Of a DNA stretch of 64,000 nucleotides, positions 56,778 to 64,000 are shown in pieces. Positions within the stretch are counted from its first letter, which is position 1; every line of letters begins with the position of its first letter. The notes below the pieces were generated by a model. That model had not been told where the DNA came from and searched no databases. It was given only the letters and a program-made list of their open reading frames with translations. Source of the stretch: an uncultured Porphyromonadaceae bacterium (GTDB lineage Bacteria > Bacteroidota > Bacteroidia > Bacteroidales > Muribaculaceae); the NCBI GenBank assembly GCA_947175545.1, contig CAMWNI010000001.1, positions 310,001-374,000 of the forward strand, given 5' to 3'. Made by a program: the position numbers and the translations under genes.

Positions 56778-57605
56778 TGCTTTGCGGCCAACGCGAATTA
56801 GTTCTGCTCCTCCCAACCAGGCTGCCACCTCAGGAAATGAACTTCCGAGAGAGCCATAAATGCGCTCTGTCTGCGCCATAATCCATAGTTCGGCCATTGC
56901 ATCCATAATTCCCTCGCGGGTGTCTCTGCGGGCCTCTGTCGCGTTCGTAATCAACTGAGGTCCGTATCGGACGCGGAATCGTGCTTTCACATCTTCGTCG
57001 TCTGTAGCGAGAAAGAAGCAGTCATCATGAGAAAGCTCGCTGAGTTTTTCCATGAAGGCATCTTCGGGGCTGTTTTCAATTGCGACATCATGGTCCGTTC
57101 TCCGGATCTGTACTGCGATTCTTGGTCTTTTTTCTCGCAGAATTGCTTCTGCCTTTCTGACAACGTCAGAGCTGACATGGAAAATTTGACGGAAAAAGTC
57201 ACGAGGAAAGTCAAAAAACTCCTGGCCGGAAAAGAACAGCAGGTCGCCTGCCGCCTGGATAGATGCACGTAGAAGTTCCGGAGCATCGTCACAGTAGGCC
57301 ATCAGATTACGGTTGTCATAAAATCTACGGCCAAACCTCATTGGCGACAGAAGCGCCGGTAGGTACAAGTTTCTCCGCCGGGGAATTTCAAACAAACTCC
57401 GGTATATGGCTTTGCCCGGCGTTATAACCCGCGCCGGAATGTGTTCAGTGTTGAGAATGTCATCAAGATTTACCTGACACATCGCGTCGGCATGCCAAAC
57501 AATGACCGGTTCGCATTTAGCCGCGCGCGCAAGCCAAATCCCGGATGCGATTGCGCGCAATCGGTTGCCGAGACCACCGTCGGGAACGATGAAAAGCTTT
57601 CTCAT
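56772..57605 (-). CDS. Fucosyltransferase-like GT-B protein
   Basis: Probably transfers fucose or a related sugar from a GDP-sugar. GGLGNRLRAIASG at the N-terminus and IAVQIRRTDH around residue 164-173 match the phosphate-binding and Arg motifs of the O-fucosyltransferase/NodZ-type superfamily; FLATDDEDVKARF and SLGSSFPEVAAWLGG follow the same plan. 277 aa. Translationally coupled (4-nt overlap) with the hexapeptide acetyltransferase. Sugar and acceptor are unknown. Confidence 0.7.
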   Translation of the reverse strand: MRKLFIVPDGGLGNRLRAIASGIWLARAAKCEPVIVWHADAMCQVNLDDILNTEHIPARVITPGKAIYRSLFEIPRRRNLYLPALLSPMRFGRRFYDNRNLMAYCDDAPELLRASIQAAGDLLFFSGQEFFDFPRDFFRQIFHVSSDVVRKAEAILREKRPRIAVQIRRTDHDVAIENSPEDAFMEKLSELSHDDCFFLATDDEDVKARFRVRYGPQLITNATEARRDTREGIMDAMAELWIMAQTERIYGSLGSSFPEVAAWLGGAELIRVGRKAK

Positions 57606-58162
57606 TGCGTCTCTCTTCTCTTAATGATACGTGCCGGATTTCCGACGACAGTAACGTTGTCCGGTACATCCCTCACAACAACGGCTCCGGCGCCGACAAC
57701 GACGTTGTTTCCAATCCTGATGCCTCCAATTACTTTTGCACCGCAGCAAATCGTGCAATCGTCGCCAATGACGGGTGTCGCGCCTTTTGAACATCCAATG
57801 GTGACCTGTTGGTAGATTGTCAGGTTACGTCCGATTGACTTCGCATTGATTACGGTTGAAAAGCCATGTTCAATAATCATTCCGCCTTCAATCTGTTCCG
57901 AGAATATAAACAGTGCGGTCTGCCCCTTGAAAAAGAGCGATGGCAGCAGGCGGAAACGGTTGCGCAGCCTGTAATATACTACGGAGCGAAACTCCTTGAA
58001 CTTGACAAATTCATTGACGAACTGACTGAGCGACGGCTCGACGTCTCTAAGGCGGCAAACGGCATTGAAGTCATCCCGAATCAGATTATATTCCTTGTCA
58101 GATATGAAGGGTCTGGTGACAAGAAGGCAGAGCCAGCAATATGTTTTCTTAATAAGAGTCAT
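57602..58162 (-). CDS. Hexapeptide-repeat acyltransferase (serine-acetyltransferase-like)
   Basis: Left-handed beta-helix transferase. Residues ~85-180 contain hexapeptide repeats (IIEHGFSTVINAKSIG, VIGDDCTICCGAKVIGGIRIGNNVVVGAGAVV) and a closing VVGNPARII. The N-terminal helical part resembles short CysE-like proteins in capsule gene sets. Next to a glycosyltransferase, it more likely acetylates a surface sugar than serine; that is inference. Confidence 0.82.
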   Translation of the reverse strand: MTLIKKTYCWLCLLVTRPFISDKEYNLIRDDFNAVCRLRDVEPSLSQFVNEFVKFKEFRSVVYYRLRNRFRLLPSLFFKGQTALFIFSEQIEGGMIIEHGFSTVINAKSIGRNLTIYQQVTIGCSKGATPVIGDDCTICCGAKVIGGIRIGNNVVVGAGAVVVRDVPDNVTVVGNPARIIKRRETQ

Positions 58163-58245
58163 AGTGTGGGGGACGAGTGTAAAAACTATCTGCGAATTTA
58201 GTGTTTCTGACCGAAATCTGCAACTAAAGAGCGTGCTAAATCGCC

Positions 58246-58275
58246 TCCTTTAGTCTTGAAAAGAGTTCCTTTAGT
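58246..58275. repeat. Two TCCTTTAGT direct repeats 21 nt apart
   Basis: TCCTTTAGT occurs at 58246-58254 and 58267-58275, exactly two helical turns apart, with an inverted ACTAAAGA at 58223-58230. They lie in the divergent gap just upstream of the acyltransferase -7 box, a plausible activator or repressor site. Confidence 0.4.
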
Positions 58276-58297
58276 TCCCTATACTGATAAAAATTCG

Positions 58298-58305
58298 TAA
58301 CTTTG
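58298..58305 (+). promoter_or_regulatory. -7 box of the acyltransferase gene
   Basis: TAACTTTG 8 nt before ATG 58314, so the leader would be only a few nucleotides if that start is used. No good -33 element; the TCCTTTAGT repeats occupy that region. Confidence 0.55.
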
Positions 58306-58313
58306 CATTCCGC

Positions 58314-59399
58314 ATGGACATCTTCATTCCCTGTCATGCCAGTCAGATGAAAATACAAGAAGATCAAAATTCCACCCTCTTTCACCGGGTTTCTCGCGAA
58401 AATAATATGAACGTTGTTCGATATTATTTGAGTTTATGCGTATTGATTGCCCATACGTCAGTGCTGACCGGACTTGATATACCCTGGATTCAGCGTGGAG
58501 TGGTGGACGTTGGTTGCTTCTTTGCCATTTCCGGTTTTCTGATGTTCCCTTCTTTTCAGAAGCGTGAAAGTCTCAGACATTACATCGGTCGACGTGCCAA
58601 GAGGATTCTTCCACCTTACTTTCTGATTGTGTTGTTGTGTGCGTTCTCTTTTGTTTTGATCAGTGATCTTCCGACTGCTGATTATTTTACGTCAGCGGAC
58701 TTCTGGAAGTATCTTGCGGCGAATCTGACGTTCCTTAATTTTATCCATCCTGACCTGCCTGGAGTTTTTGATGGGCCGGAGTTTGTTATGTCGGCCGTCA
58801 ACGGTTCGCTCTGGACAATGAAAGGGGAATGGGTTTGCTACATGTCTGTTCCTTTGGCTTATTATGTCGTGAAGAAGCATCCGAGGCAAGCCGGTGCGAT
58901 ATTCACTGGTATTTTTGTTTCTATGATTCTTGTCCGACTGGTGTTTCTCCATCTTGCCGTTGTGCGCAATTCTGAATTTTATGCAATTATAGCCAAACAG
59001 TTCGGCACTCTGCTTGTGTTTTTTTATCTCGGAGCTATCATTAACCTTTACTTTCCGTTGTTTTTGAGGCTAAAATGGTGGATTCTCGGATTTGACTTCC
59101 TTGTTTTGCTGTTGAGTGACCATATTCCGTATTATGACGTCCTGCTTCAGCCTGTGGTGGCCGGCACACTTGTAATCTGGTTCTCGATGATTGGCAAGTG
59201 GGGCGCGAAACTGAGCCGGCATGACAGTGTTTCATACGATATTTACCTATATCACTTTCCGGTTGTGCAGTTGGTAGTTCTCTGGGGATTGCCCCAAAAG
59301 GTTTCGCCGCTTATGGTGTTGCTGACAGTTATCGGCATAACCGTCCCGTTCGCTTTCCTTTCATGGAATCTGATTGGAAAGCGATTCAAAAACAGTTGA
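58314..59399 (+). CDS. Membrane acyltransferase family 3
   Basis: Multi-pass inner-membrane enzyme that moves acyl groups, commonly acetyl, onto surface glycans. About ten helices; the N-terminal RENNMNVVRYYLSLCVLIAH with its catalytic-type His and GVVDVGCFFAISGFL, RRAKRILPPYF are family motifs. 361 aa from ATG 58314; ATG 58407 is a later option but would remove the ENN part of the conserved opening. Divergent from the hexapeptide transferase, so the three genes form a small glycan-decoration group. Confidence 0.88.
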   Translation: MDIFIPCHASQMKIQEDQNSTLFHRVSRENNMNVVRYYLSLCVLIAHTSVLTGLDIPWIQRGVVDVGCFFAISGFLMFPSFQKRESLRHYIGRRAKRILPPYFLIVLLCAFSFVLISDLPTADYFTSADFWKYLAANLTFLNFIHPDLPGVFDGPEFVMSAVNGSLWTMKGEWVCYMSVPLAYYVVKKHPRQAGAIFTGIFVSMILVRLVFLHLAVVRNSEFYAIIAKQFGTLLVFFYLGAIINLYFPLFLRLKWWILGFDFLVLLLSDHIPYYDVLLQPVVAGTLVIWFSMIGKWGAKLSRHDSVSYDIYLYHFPVVQLVVLWGLPQKVSPLMVLLTVIGITVPFAFLSWNLIGKRFKNS

Positions 59400-59411
59400 C
59401 GCCGGTGTTTC

Positions 59412-59951
59412 TTACATACGGTTCAGCGGTCGCAGATGTTCAAGGAGAACATCGGAGCCGATAACTTTTTCGCGGGCAATAATGTCAGACAGCGAACTGG
59501 CAAGAGAGCTGACGCCCGGATGGCGGAAAATACGTGAGCAGTGAGTCAGAATCTGACCGTAGATGCGGCTGACCTCATCCGGTTCAAGCTGACAAAGCTC
59601 GGCGCCCTCCTCGTTCAAAAAGCCGCGGATGGCGGCATCAATGCGATGGTCAATAGAAGAATGATGTAGACGAACCAGATGGCGACACGTAATGTTTGCC
59701 ACAGTCATGGCTGCAATGAGCTGAAAATGGCGGAAAGATGCTTCCCAAGCCGCTTTCGCACCGGTTTTCGGCGAAAGGCAATAGTGAAACTCCGGTGAAA
59801 GCTGAAGTGCTTCTTCGGCAGGAGCGTCAAGGTCGATTCCGCGGAGAAGGTCTTCCGCATCCCATACAACTAAAGAAATGGCCATGCCGGCGAGACCGAA
59901 ACATCGGTCGGTCTCGTCGGCATAGCGAAGTGCGTTATAGTCGTTAGCCAT
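59412..59951 (-). CDS. Conserved-looking hypothetical protein next to porZ
   Basis: 179 residues, mostly alpha-helical by composition, no signal peptide and no clear membrane segment. Segments such as AAWEASFRHFQLIAAMTVANITCRHL and EVSRIYGQILTHCSRIF look like packed helices. I do not recognise the family. Its ATG overlaps the porZ stop by one base (TAATG), so it is coupled to a type IX secretion gene; a cytoplasmic accessory role is only a guess. Confidence 0.7.
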   Translation of the reverse strand: MANDYNALRYADETDRCFGLAGMAISLVVWDAEDLLRGIDLDAPAEEALQLSPEFHYCLSPKTGAKAAWEASFRHFQLIAAMTVANITCRHLVRLHHSSIDHRIDAAIRGFLNEEGAELCQLEPDEVSRIYGQILTHCSRIFRHPGVSSLASSLSDIIAREKVIGSDVLLEHLRPLNRM

Positions 59952-62329
59952 TAGTTTACAACTACGATTTTCGTTACAGCGGCTGAAGAGCCGTTTGAGT
60001 TCTGAGACGCATAGACAAAATATACGCCTGATTTCACACGTGAGCCATTGATGTCACATCCGTCCCAGACAATTGAGCCACCGTCGCTCTTGCCTTCGTG
60101 GACAACGCGGCCGGCTGAGTCTGTAATCTTTACGAGCGAGTTGCTCATAAGACCTGCGATTGTAATGTGGCCGGTATAATCGGGTGTGACAGGGTTCGGG
60201 AAGGCATAGACATCTTTGAAGTCGTGCTTGGCCGGTGAGGATAGAGCATGGTAAATCACAAGGCCCTGATCGGTACCGACATATACCTTGTTTGAGTTCG
60301 GGTCAGCATAGACGGCAAGAACATTGTCCGAAGGTAAATCGGATGTGTCAGTCGTAAAATGGTCAAGAATCTCCGTTCCATCTTCGTTGACGCGGTAGAG
60401 TCCGGATCCGATAGTTGCTAACCATTTATGGTTGTTGGCATCAACGCAAATGTCATAGACGTTGACATTATTTAGCAGATAGTCGGCCAGGCTCGTTCCG
60501 TCGTTGCGTGAAACCTTCGGACGCATGGGTTCAGGCGAGTTTGTAAAGAATTTCTTGATGTCGCGGTAGACCATGACGCCGGCGTCATAAGCAACCCAGA
60601 TCCAGCCTTGTTTATCAGGCACCATTGCCAGAGACTGATAGCCGCCAAGGGTCATTCCGTCTTCGTCGTTGCTCCATTCAATAGTTTTCAGTGTATCGTC
60701 TGAGAAGTTACTGCGTGTGCCGTTGAGGTCAAGACAGCCTAACATGGTCTGGCCGGAGAAGATGATATAGCCGGGGCCATCGGGGATGAAGTTCATGCGT
60801 GAGCCATACCAGATTGGGATATTACCAAGCGAAATAGGCTTCCATGAATCTTTTGGCGCGCCGTTGGCCCAGTCTGCGGCTGACACGAAGTGCAGAAGTT
60901 GGTTCGTTCCGCCTGAGACACACTGGAGCGCCCAGAGGTTGCCCTCGTCATCAAATGTAATCGACACGACGAACATTATTGTCGGATAAATATCGTTGGA
61001 GAGCGACGAATTCGACATTGTGTACTCCGTAGCGGTCTTGGTCTGCATGTTGTAGCGGGTAATGCCGGCACGTGTTGCCATGACGATTTCGTCCGGATTC
61101 CGTGGGTTGGCAGCAATTTCAAACAGTCGGGTTGAGGTGGGACCGGCAACCGTTGATCCGTTTTCTTTTAGCAGATCAACCCGGCAAGTTGAACTGGTCG
61201 TTTGGAGTTCTGCACCGGTTTGCATGTCATATCCAACCGAAGCCATATATATTTGTCCGTCAGCCGTCGGCACAAACTGACCTATGTTGGTGCCGGAAAT
61301 GGCTGCGGGACGCATTTGCGAGAGACTGAAGGTTCCGTCATTGTTGCGCAGTCCGATTCCGTTCGCATCGGCAAACCACAGAGCGTCTTCGTTGTTGCTG
61401 TCCCAGTTGGCAACCGCAGTTGTCGTGTTGTTTAACGATGGGATGTTGTGGTTGACGGTCTTGGTTATCTCGCCATTGTCATTCACATAGACAACATAGG
61501 TTGAATATGTACCCATGAAACCATCTTTGGTCGGATTCAGGCGATTATAATAAGAAGCGCAATCGAGTTGCACTGGTTTGTTCAGGCTATTAGCCTTTGT
61601 TTGGTCAACTGTCGTGATTGAGAGGTTCTGGTTGTTGGCAGCTGAACCGACTGAGATAAATTTGTCACCGGGCAGCCCCCACATATCACCAAGAGTGATT
61701 CTGTCGCCTCCGCAATAAATGTAGTTGCTGGTCGCTTTAAACGATGAGAAGGACGTCAGATTGCCTTTTCGGTCAGCCATCATCAATCGTCCGGACGATA
61801 TGTATGCGACAATTACTTTAGTGTCGGTTACGGCGATTCGGGCTAAATTCTGGTTGAAGATTCCGACCTGATCAATGACTCCGCGATTTGTGTCAACAAC
61901 GAGGAGACCTTTGCTCAGGGCGGCATAGGCCTTGCCATCGCGAAAATCAACGTCGTTGAACGTGCCGACGTCAACTGTCGAGTTGGTCAGGTCCGCGATG
62001 TTGACGGTGCGGCCGTCGTCATAGAGCAGGTCAATCATTCCGTTTGAGTGAACGACAAACAGAAATTTACCCTCTTTGGAGTACCAAATGTTGCTGACTT
62101 GGTTGCTGTTGAGCCGGTGGCCGGTGTTGAACGCAATCAGTTCGTTGGTTTGTTTGTCCACTCCAATCAGTGACATGTTTGTCAGCATGTAGACATACTC
62201 CGGCGTGTCAATCAGTTTTGTCGGATTGCCATAGCTTGGAAAGATTTCCCACATTCCGCTCTGCATCTGGGCGCGTACAGGCACTATCAGCATAAGGGCG
62301 GCGAAGAGTGATATGATCAGTCGTTTCAT
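59951..62329 (-). CDS. porZ: PorZ-like type IX secretion attachment-complex protein
   Basis: Exported beta-propeller protein; PorZ works with PorU at the surface to present the A-LPS anchor to cargo. A signal peptide (MKRLIISLFAALMLIVPVRA) is followed by MWEIFPSYGNPTKLIDTPEYVY, typical of the PorZ start. Propeller-like repeats follow, several in the two-component-regulator style (LPSDNVLAVYADPNSNKVYVGT). The end is a beta domain with YAFPNPVTPDYTGHITI and KSGVYFVYAS. 792 aa, near known PorZ length. The downstream hypothetical gene overlaps its stop. Confidence 0.85.
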   Translation of the reverse strand: MKRLIISLFAALMLIVPVRAQMQSGMWEIFPSYGNPTKLIDTPEYVYMLTNMSLIGVDKQTNELIAFNTGHRLNSNQVSNIWYSKEGKFLFVVHSNGMIDLLYDDGRTVNIADLTNSTVDVGTFNDVDFRDGKAYAALSKGLLVVDTNRGVIDQVGIFNQNLARIAVTDTKVIVAYISSGRLMMADRKGNLTSFSSFKATSNYIYCGGDRITLGDMWGLPGDKFISVGSAANNQNLSITTVDQTKANSLNKPVQLDCASYYNRLNPTKDGFMGTYSTYVVYVNDNGEITKTVNHNIPSLNNTTTAVANWDSNNEDALWFADANGIGLRNNDGTFSLSQMRPAAISGTNIGQFVPTADGQIYMASVGYDMQTGAELQTTSSTCRVDLLKENGSTVAGPTSTRLFEIAANPRNPDEIVMATRAGITRYNMQTKTATEYTMSNSSLSNDIYPTIMFVVSITFDDEGNLWALQCVSGGTNQLLHFVSAADWANGAPKDSWKPISLGNIPIWYGSRMNFIPDGPGYIIFSGQTMLGCLDLNGTRSNFSDDTLKTIEWSNDEDGMTLGGYQSLAMVPDKQGWIWVAYDAGVMVYRDIKKFFTNSPEPMRPKVSRNDGTSLADYLLNNVNVYDICVDANNHKWLATIGSGLYRVNEDGTEILDHFTTDTSDLPSDNVLAVYADPNSNKVYVGTDQGLVIYHALSSPAKHDFKDVYAFPNPVTPDYTGHITIAGLMSNSLVKITDSAGRVVHEGKSDGGSIVWDGCDINGSRVKSGVYFVYASQNSNGSSAAVTKIVVVN

Positions 62330-62365
62330 TTTTGTTATTGTCTATGAATTGCGTGTAGTAAGTTA

Positions 62366-62932
62366 TTAAATCAGATTCATTAGGGCCGCCATTGCGCGTC
62401 CGCGGTGAGATAAGGCGTTTTTCTCGTCGGCGGTCATCTCGGCAAACGAACGTCCGTTGCCCTCGTCGGGAATGAAAATCGGATCATAGCCGAATCCATC
62501 CGTGCCGAGAGGTTCGGTTGCGATTTTGCCGTTGACAATGCCTTCGACGGTACGGATCTCTCCGTTGCGGATAATCGCAATGACTGTGCGGAAGCGCGCG
62601 CGGCGGTTTTCCTGGCCTTCCATTTCGCGTAACAGGCGCGCCATGTTGGCTTCAGAGTCATGGCCCGGTCCGGCATAGCGCGCGGAGTACACTCCGGGCG
62701 CTCCGCCGAGGACTTCGACCTCCAGGCCGGTATCGTCGGCAAAAACATCCAGACCGAATCGCTCGCTGACGTAACGGGCTTTCAGCTCCGCATTGCCCTC
62801 AAGGGTGTCTGCGGTTTCCGGAATGTCGGCGTCACAGCCAATTTCGCTGAGCGATTTGATTTCAACTCCGTCGGTCAGCATTTGGCGCACCTCGCGGAGT
62901 TTATGGGCGTTATTTGTCGCGAATACGAGCAT
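62366..62932 (-). CDS. rdgB: XTP/dITP diphosphatase (RdgB/HAM1)
   Basis: Cleans noncanonical purine nucleotides from the pool. [18 protein letters not shown] at the start, [23 protein letters not shown] and [10 protein letters not shown] at the end are diagnostic; 188 aa. Between leuS and porZ on the minus strand with short gaps and no promoter box seen. Confidence 0.96.
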   Translation of the reverse strand: MLVFATNNAHKLREVRQMLTDGVEIKSLSEIGCDADIPETADTLEGNAELKARYVSERFGLDVFADDTGLEVEVLGGAPGVYSARYAGPGHDSEANMARLLREMEGQENRRARFRTVIAIIRNGEIRTVEGIVNGKIATEPLGTDGFGYDPIFIPDEGNGRSFAEMTADEKNALSHRGRAMAALMNLI

Positions 62933-62965
62933 ATCTTCTTTATTTTAACGCAGAGTGACTGACTT

Positions 62966-64000
62966 TTATTTTACTACGATATTCACAATTTTTCCGGGAA
63001 CGAAGATTGTCTTGACAACCTGCTTGCCCTCGAGCCATTTTGCGGCACCCTCGGCGTTCATCGCGGCTGCAATTACGTCGTCTTTGCCCATTGAGGCGGG
63101 AAGGGTCAGATTGAAGCGCATCTTGCCGTTGAAGCTGACGGGATAGGTTACCTCGTTCTCAACCAGATGTGCGGGGTCGTACGTCGGCCAGTGAGCGTCG
63201 CAGACGGTCGTTTCGTGGCTGAGGGCGGAATGCCAGAGTTCTTCGGCAATGTGAGGTGCAAACGGCGCAAGCAGAATTGCCAGCGGCTCCAGAATGGTGC
63301 GGCTCTGACATTTCTGGGCTGTCAGCTCGTTGACGCAAATCATAAAGGCGGCAACCGACGTATTGTAGCTGAACTGCTCTATGTCGGCTGTGACCTTCTT
63401 AATCAGCGTGTGAAGAGTTTTAAGCGACGCAGCGCTCGGTTCGCTGTTGTCAACTCCTCCTTCGTAAAGTTTCCAGAGTTTTTTCAAGAAGCGGTTCACG
63501 CCGTCGATGCCGTTGGTGTCCCAGGGCTTCGACTGTTCGAGCGGGCCGAGGAACATTTCATAGAGTCGCAGCGTGTCAGCGCCGTAGCGGTCCACGATGT
63601 CATCAGGGTTCACTACGTTGAACATAGACTTCGACATCTTCTCAACGGCCCAGCCGCAGACGTATTTTCCGTCTTCAAGAACGAACTCGGCATTGTTGAA
63701 CTCCGGACGCCATGCACGGAATTTCTCCGTGTCCAGAATGTCGTTGTTGACAATGTTGACGTCTACGTGAATCGGTGTCACGTCGTACTGGTTCTTCAGT
63801 CCGGCGCTGACAAAGGTGTTCGTGTCTTTGATGCGGTAGGCGAAATTGCTTCGGCCTTGAATCATGCCCTGATTAATGAGCTTGCGGAACGGCTCGTCCT
63901 CAACAACCTTGCCGAGGTCGAAGAGGAACTTATTCCAGAAACGGGAATAGATCAAATGGCCGGTGGCATGTTCCGTGCCGCCTATATAGAGGTCTACGTT
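62966..64000 (-). CDS. leuS: Leucyl-tRNA synthetase, C-terminal part
   Basis: Charges tRNA-Leu. The frame continues to the window end ([22 protein letters not shown], conserved catalytic-core segment), so the N-terminus is outside; the TTG at 63955 is not the start. [16 protein letters not shown] carries the KMSKS loop, then the anticodon-binding helices and C-terminal domain to [15 protein letters not shown]. About 345 residues visible, no sign of damage. Confidence 0.97.
   Translation of the reverse strand, partial: NVDLYIGGTEHATGHLIYSRFWNKFLFDLGKVVEDEPFRKLINQGMIQGRSNFAYRIKDTNTFVSAGLKNQYDVTPIHVDVNIVNNDILDTEKFRAWRPEFNNAEFVLEDGKYVCGWAVEKMSKSMFNVVNPDDIVDRYGADTLRLYEMFLGPLEQSKPWDTNGIDGVNRFLKKLWKLYEGGVDNSEPSAASLKTLHTLIKKVTADIEQFSYNTSVAAFMICVNELTAQKCQSRTILEPLAILLAPFAPHIAEELWHSALSHETTVCDAHWPTYDPAHLVENEVTYPVSFNGKMRFNLTLPASMGKDDVIAAAMNAEGAAKWLEGKQVVKTIFVPGKIVNIVVK

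Overview
The window comes from the chromosome of a member of the Bacteroidota, most likely order Bacteroidales and plausibly a gut lineage such as Muribaculaceae. Four things support this: type IX secretion parts (a PorU sortase and a PorZ-like propeller), promoter-like TTTG-N19/20-TAnnTTTG elements, A-rich start regions without clear Shine-Dalgarno sequences, and gene clusters typical of Bacteroidales such as DUF4271-hemD-rnpA-yidD. The family assignment is inference.

Left part (1-11321): a cut-off Cys-rich ORF with a good terminator sits at the edge. It converges on a minus-strand block with three visible promoters. The first unit is GH29 fucosidase, GEVED-domain exported protein and tsaE. 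The second is topA and an RluA-type pseudouridine synthase. The third is lgt, a GT2 glycosyltransferase and a PCMD-like exported protein.

Middle part (11526-33776, plus strand): a divergent promoter starts lptF/G-like permease, ribBA, LolD-like ATPase, porU, LOG-family hydrolase, DUF4271, hemD, rnpA and yidD, with many overlaps and one internal promoter. A second promoter precedes an outer-membrane barrel protein, two tandem GH84 hexosaminidases, a DUF2723 membrane protein, a NodB deacetylase, queG, a WbqC-like protein and a SpmA/B-like membrane protein. Glycan harvesting, envelope building and cofactor or tRNA metabolism are interleaved. A short minus-strand operon (aroK, a catalytically odd alanine-dehydrogenase-like gene, RNase H) and a divergent MFS transporter follow.

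Ribosomal super-cluster (37414-56777): str (rpsL, rpsG, fusA), S10, spc and alpha operons in the canonical order, ending with secY, map, infA, rpmJ, rpsM, rpsK, rpsD, rpoA and rplQ and a strong terminator. Most gaps are under 100 nt. Four are not: the str leader (147 nt), rpsL-rpsG (199 nt), rpsN-rpsH (181 nt, with a 21-bp three-tier hairpin) and rpsK-rpsD (503 nt, GC-rich, several stems, no convincing ORF).

Right part (56772-64000): a small surface-glycan group (a fucosyltransferase-like protein, a hexapeptide acetyltransferase and a membrane acyltransferase), then a minus-strand run of leuS (cut by the edge), rdgB, porZ and an unrecognised 179-aa protein whose start overlaps the porZ stop.

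I saw no tRNA, rRNA, CRISPR array, insertion sequence, prophage or defence system. The window is mostly core chromosome. The most notable signals are unusual noncoding structures in the ribosomal operons, putative leaderless starts, an internally expanded Lgt, an Ald-like protein that lost its catalytic residues, and the paired GH84 enzymes.
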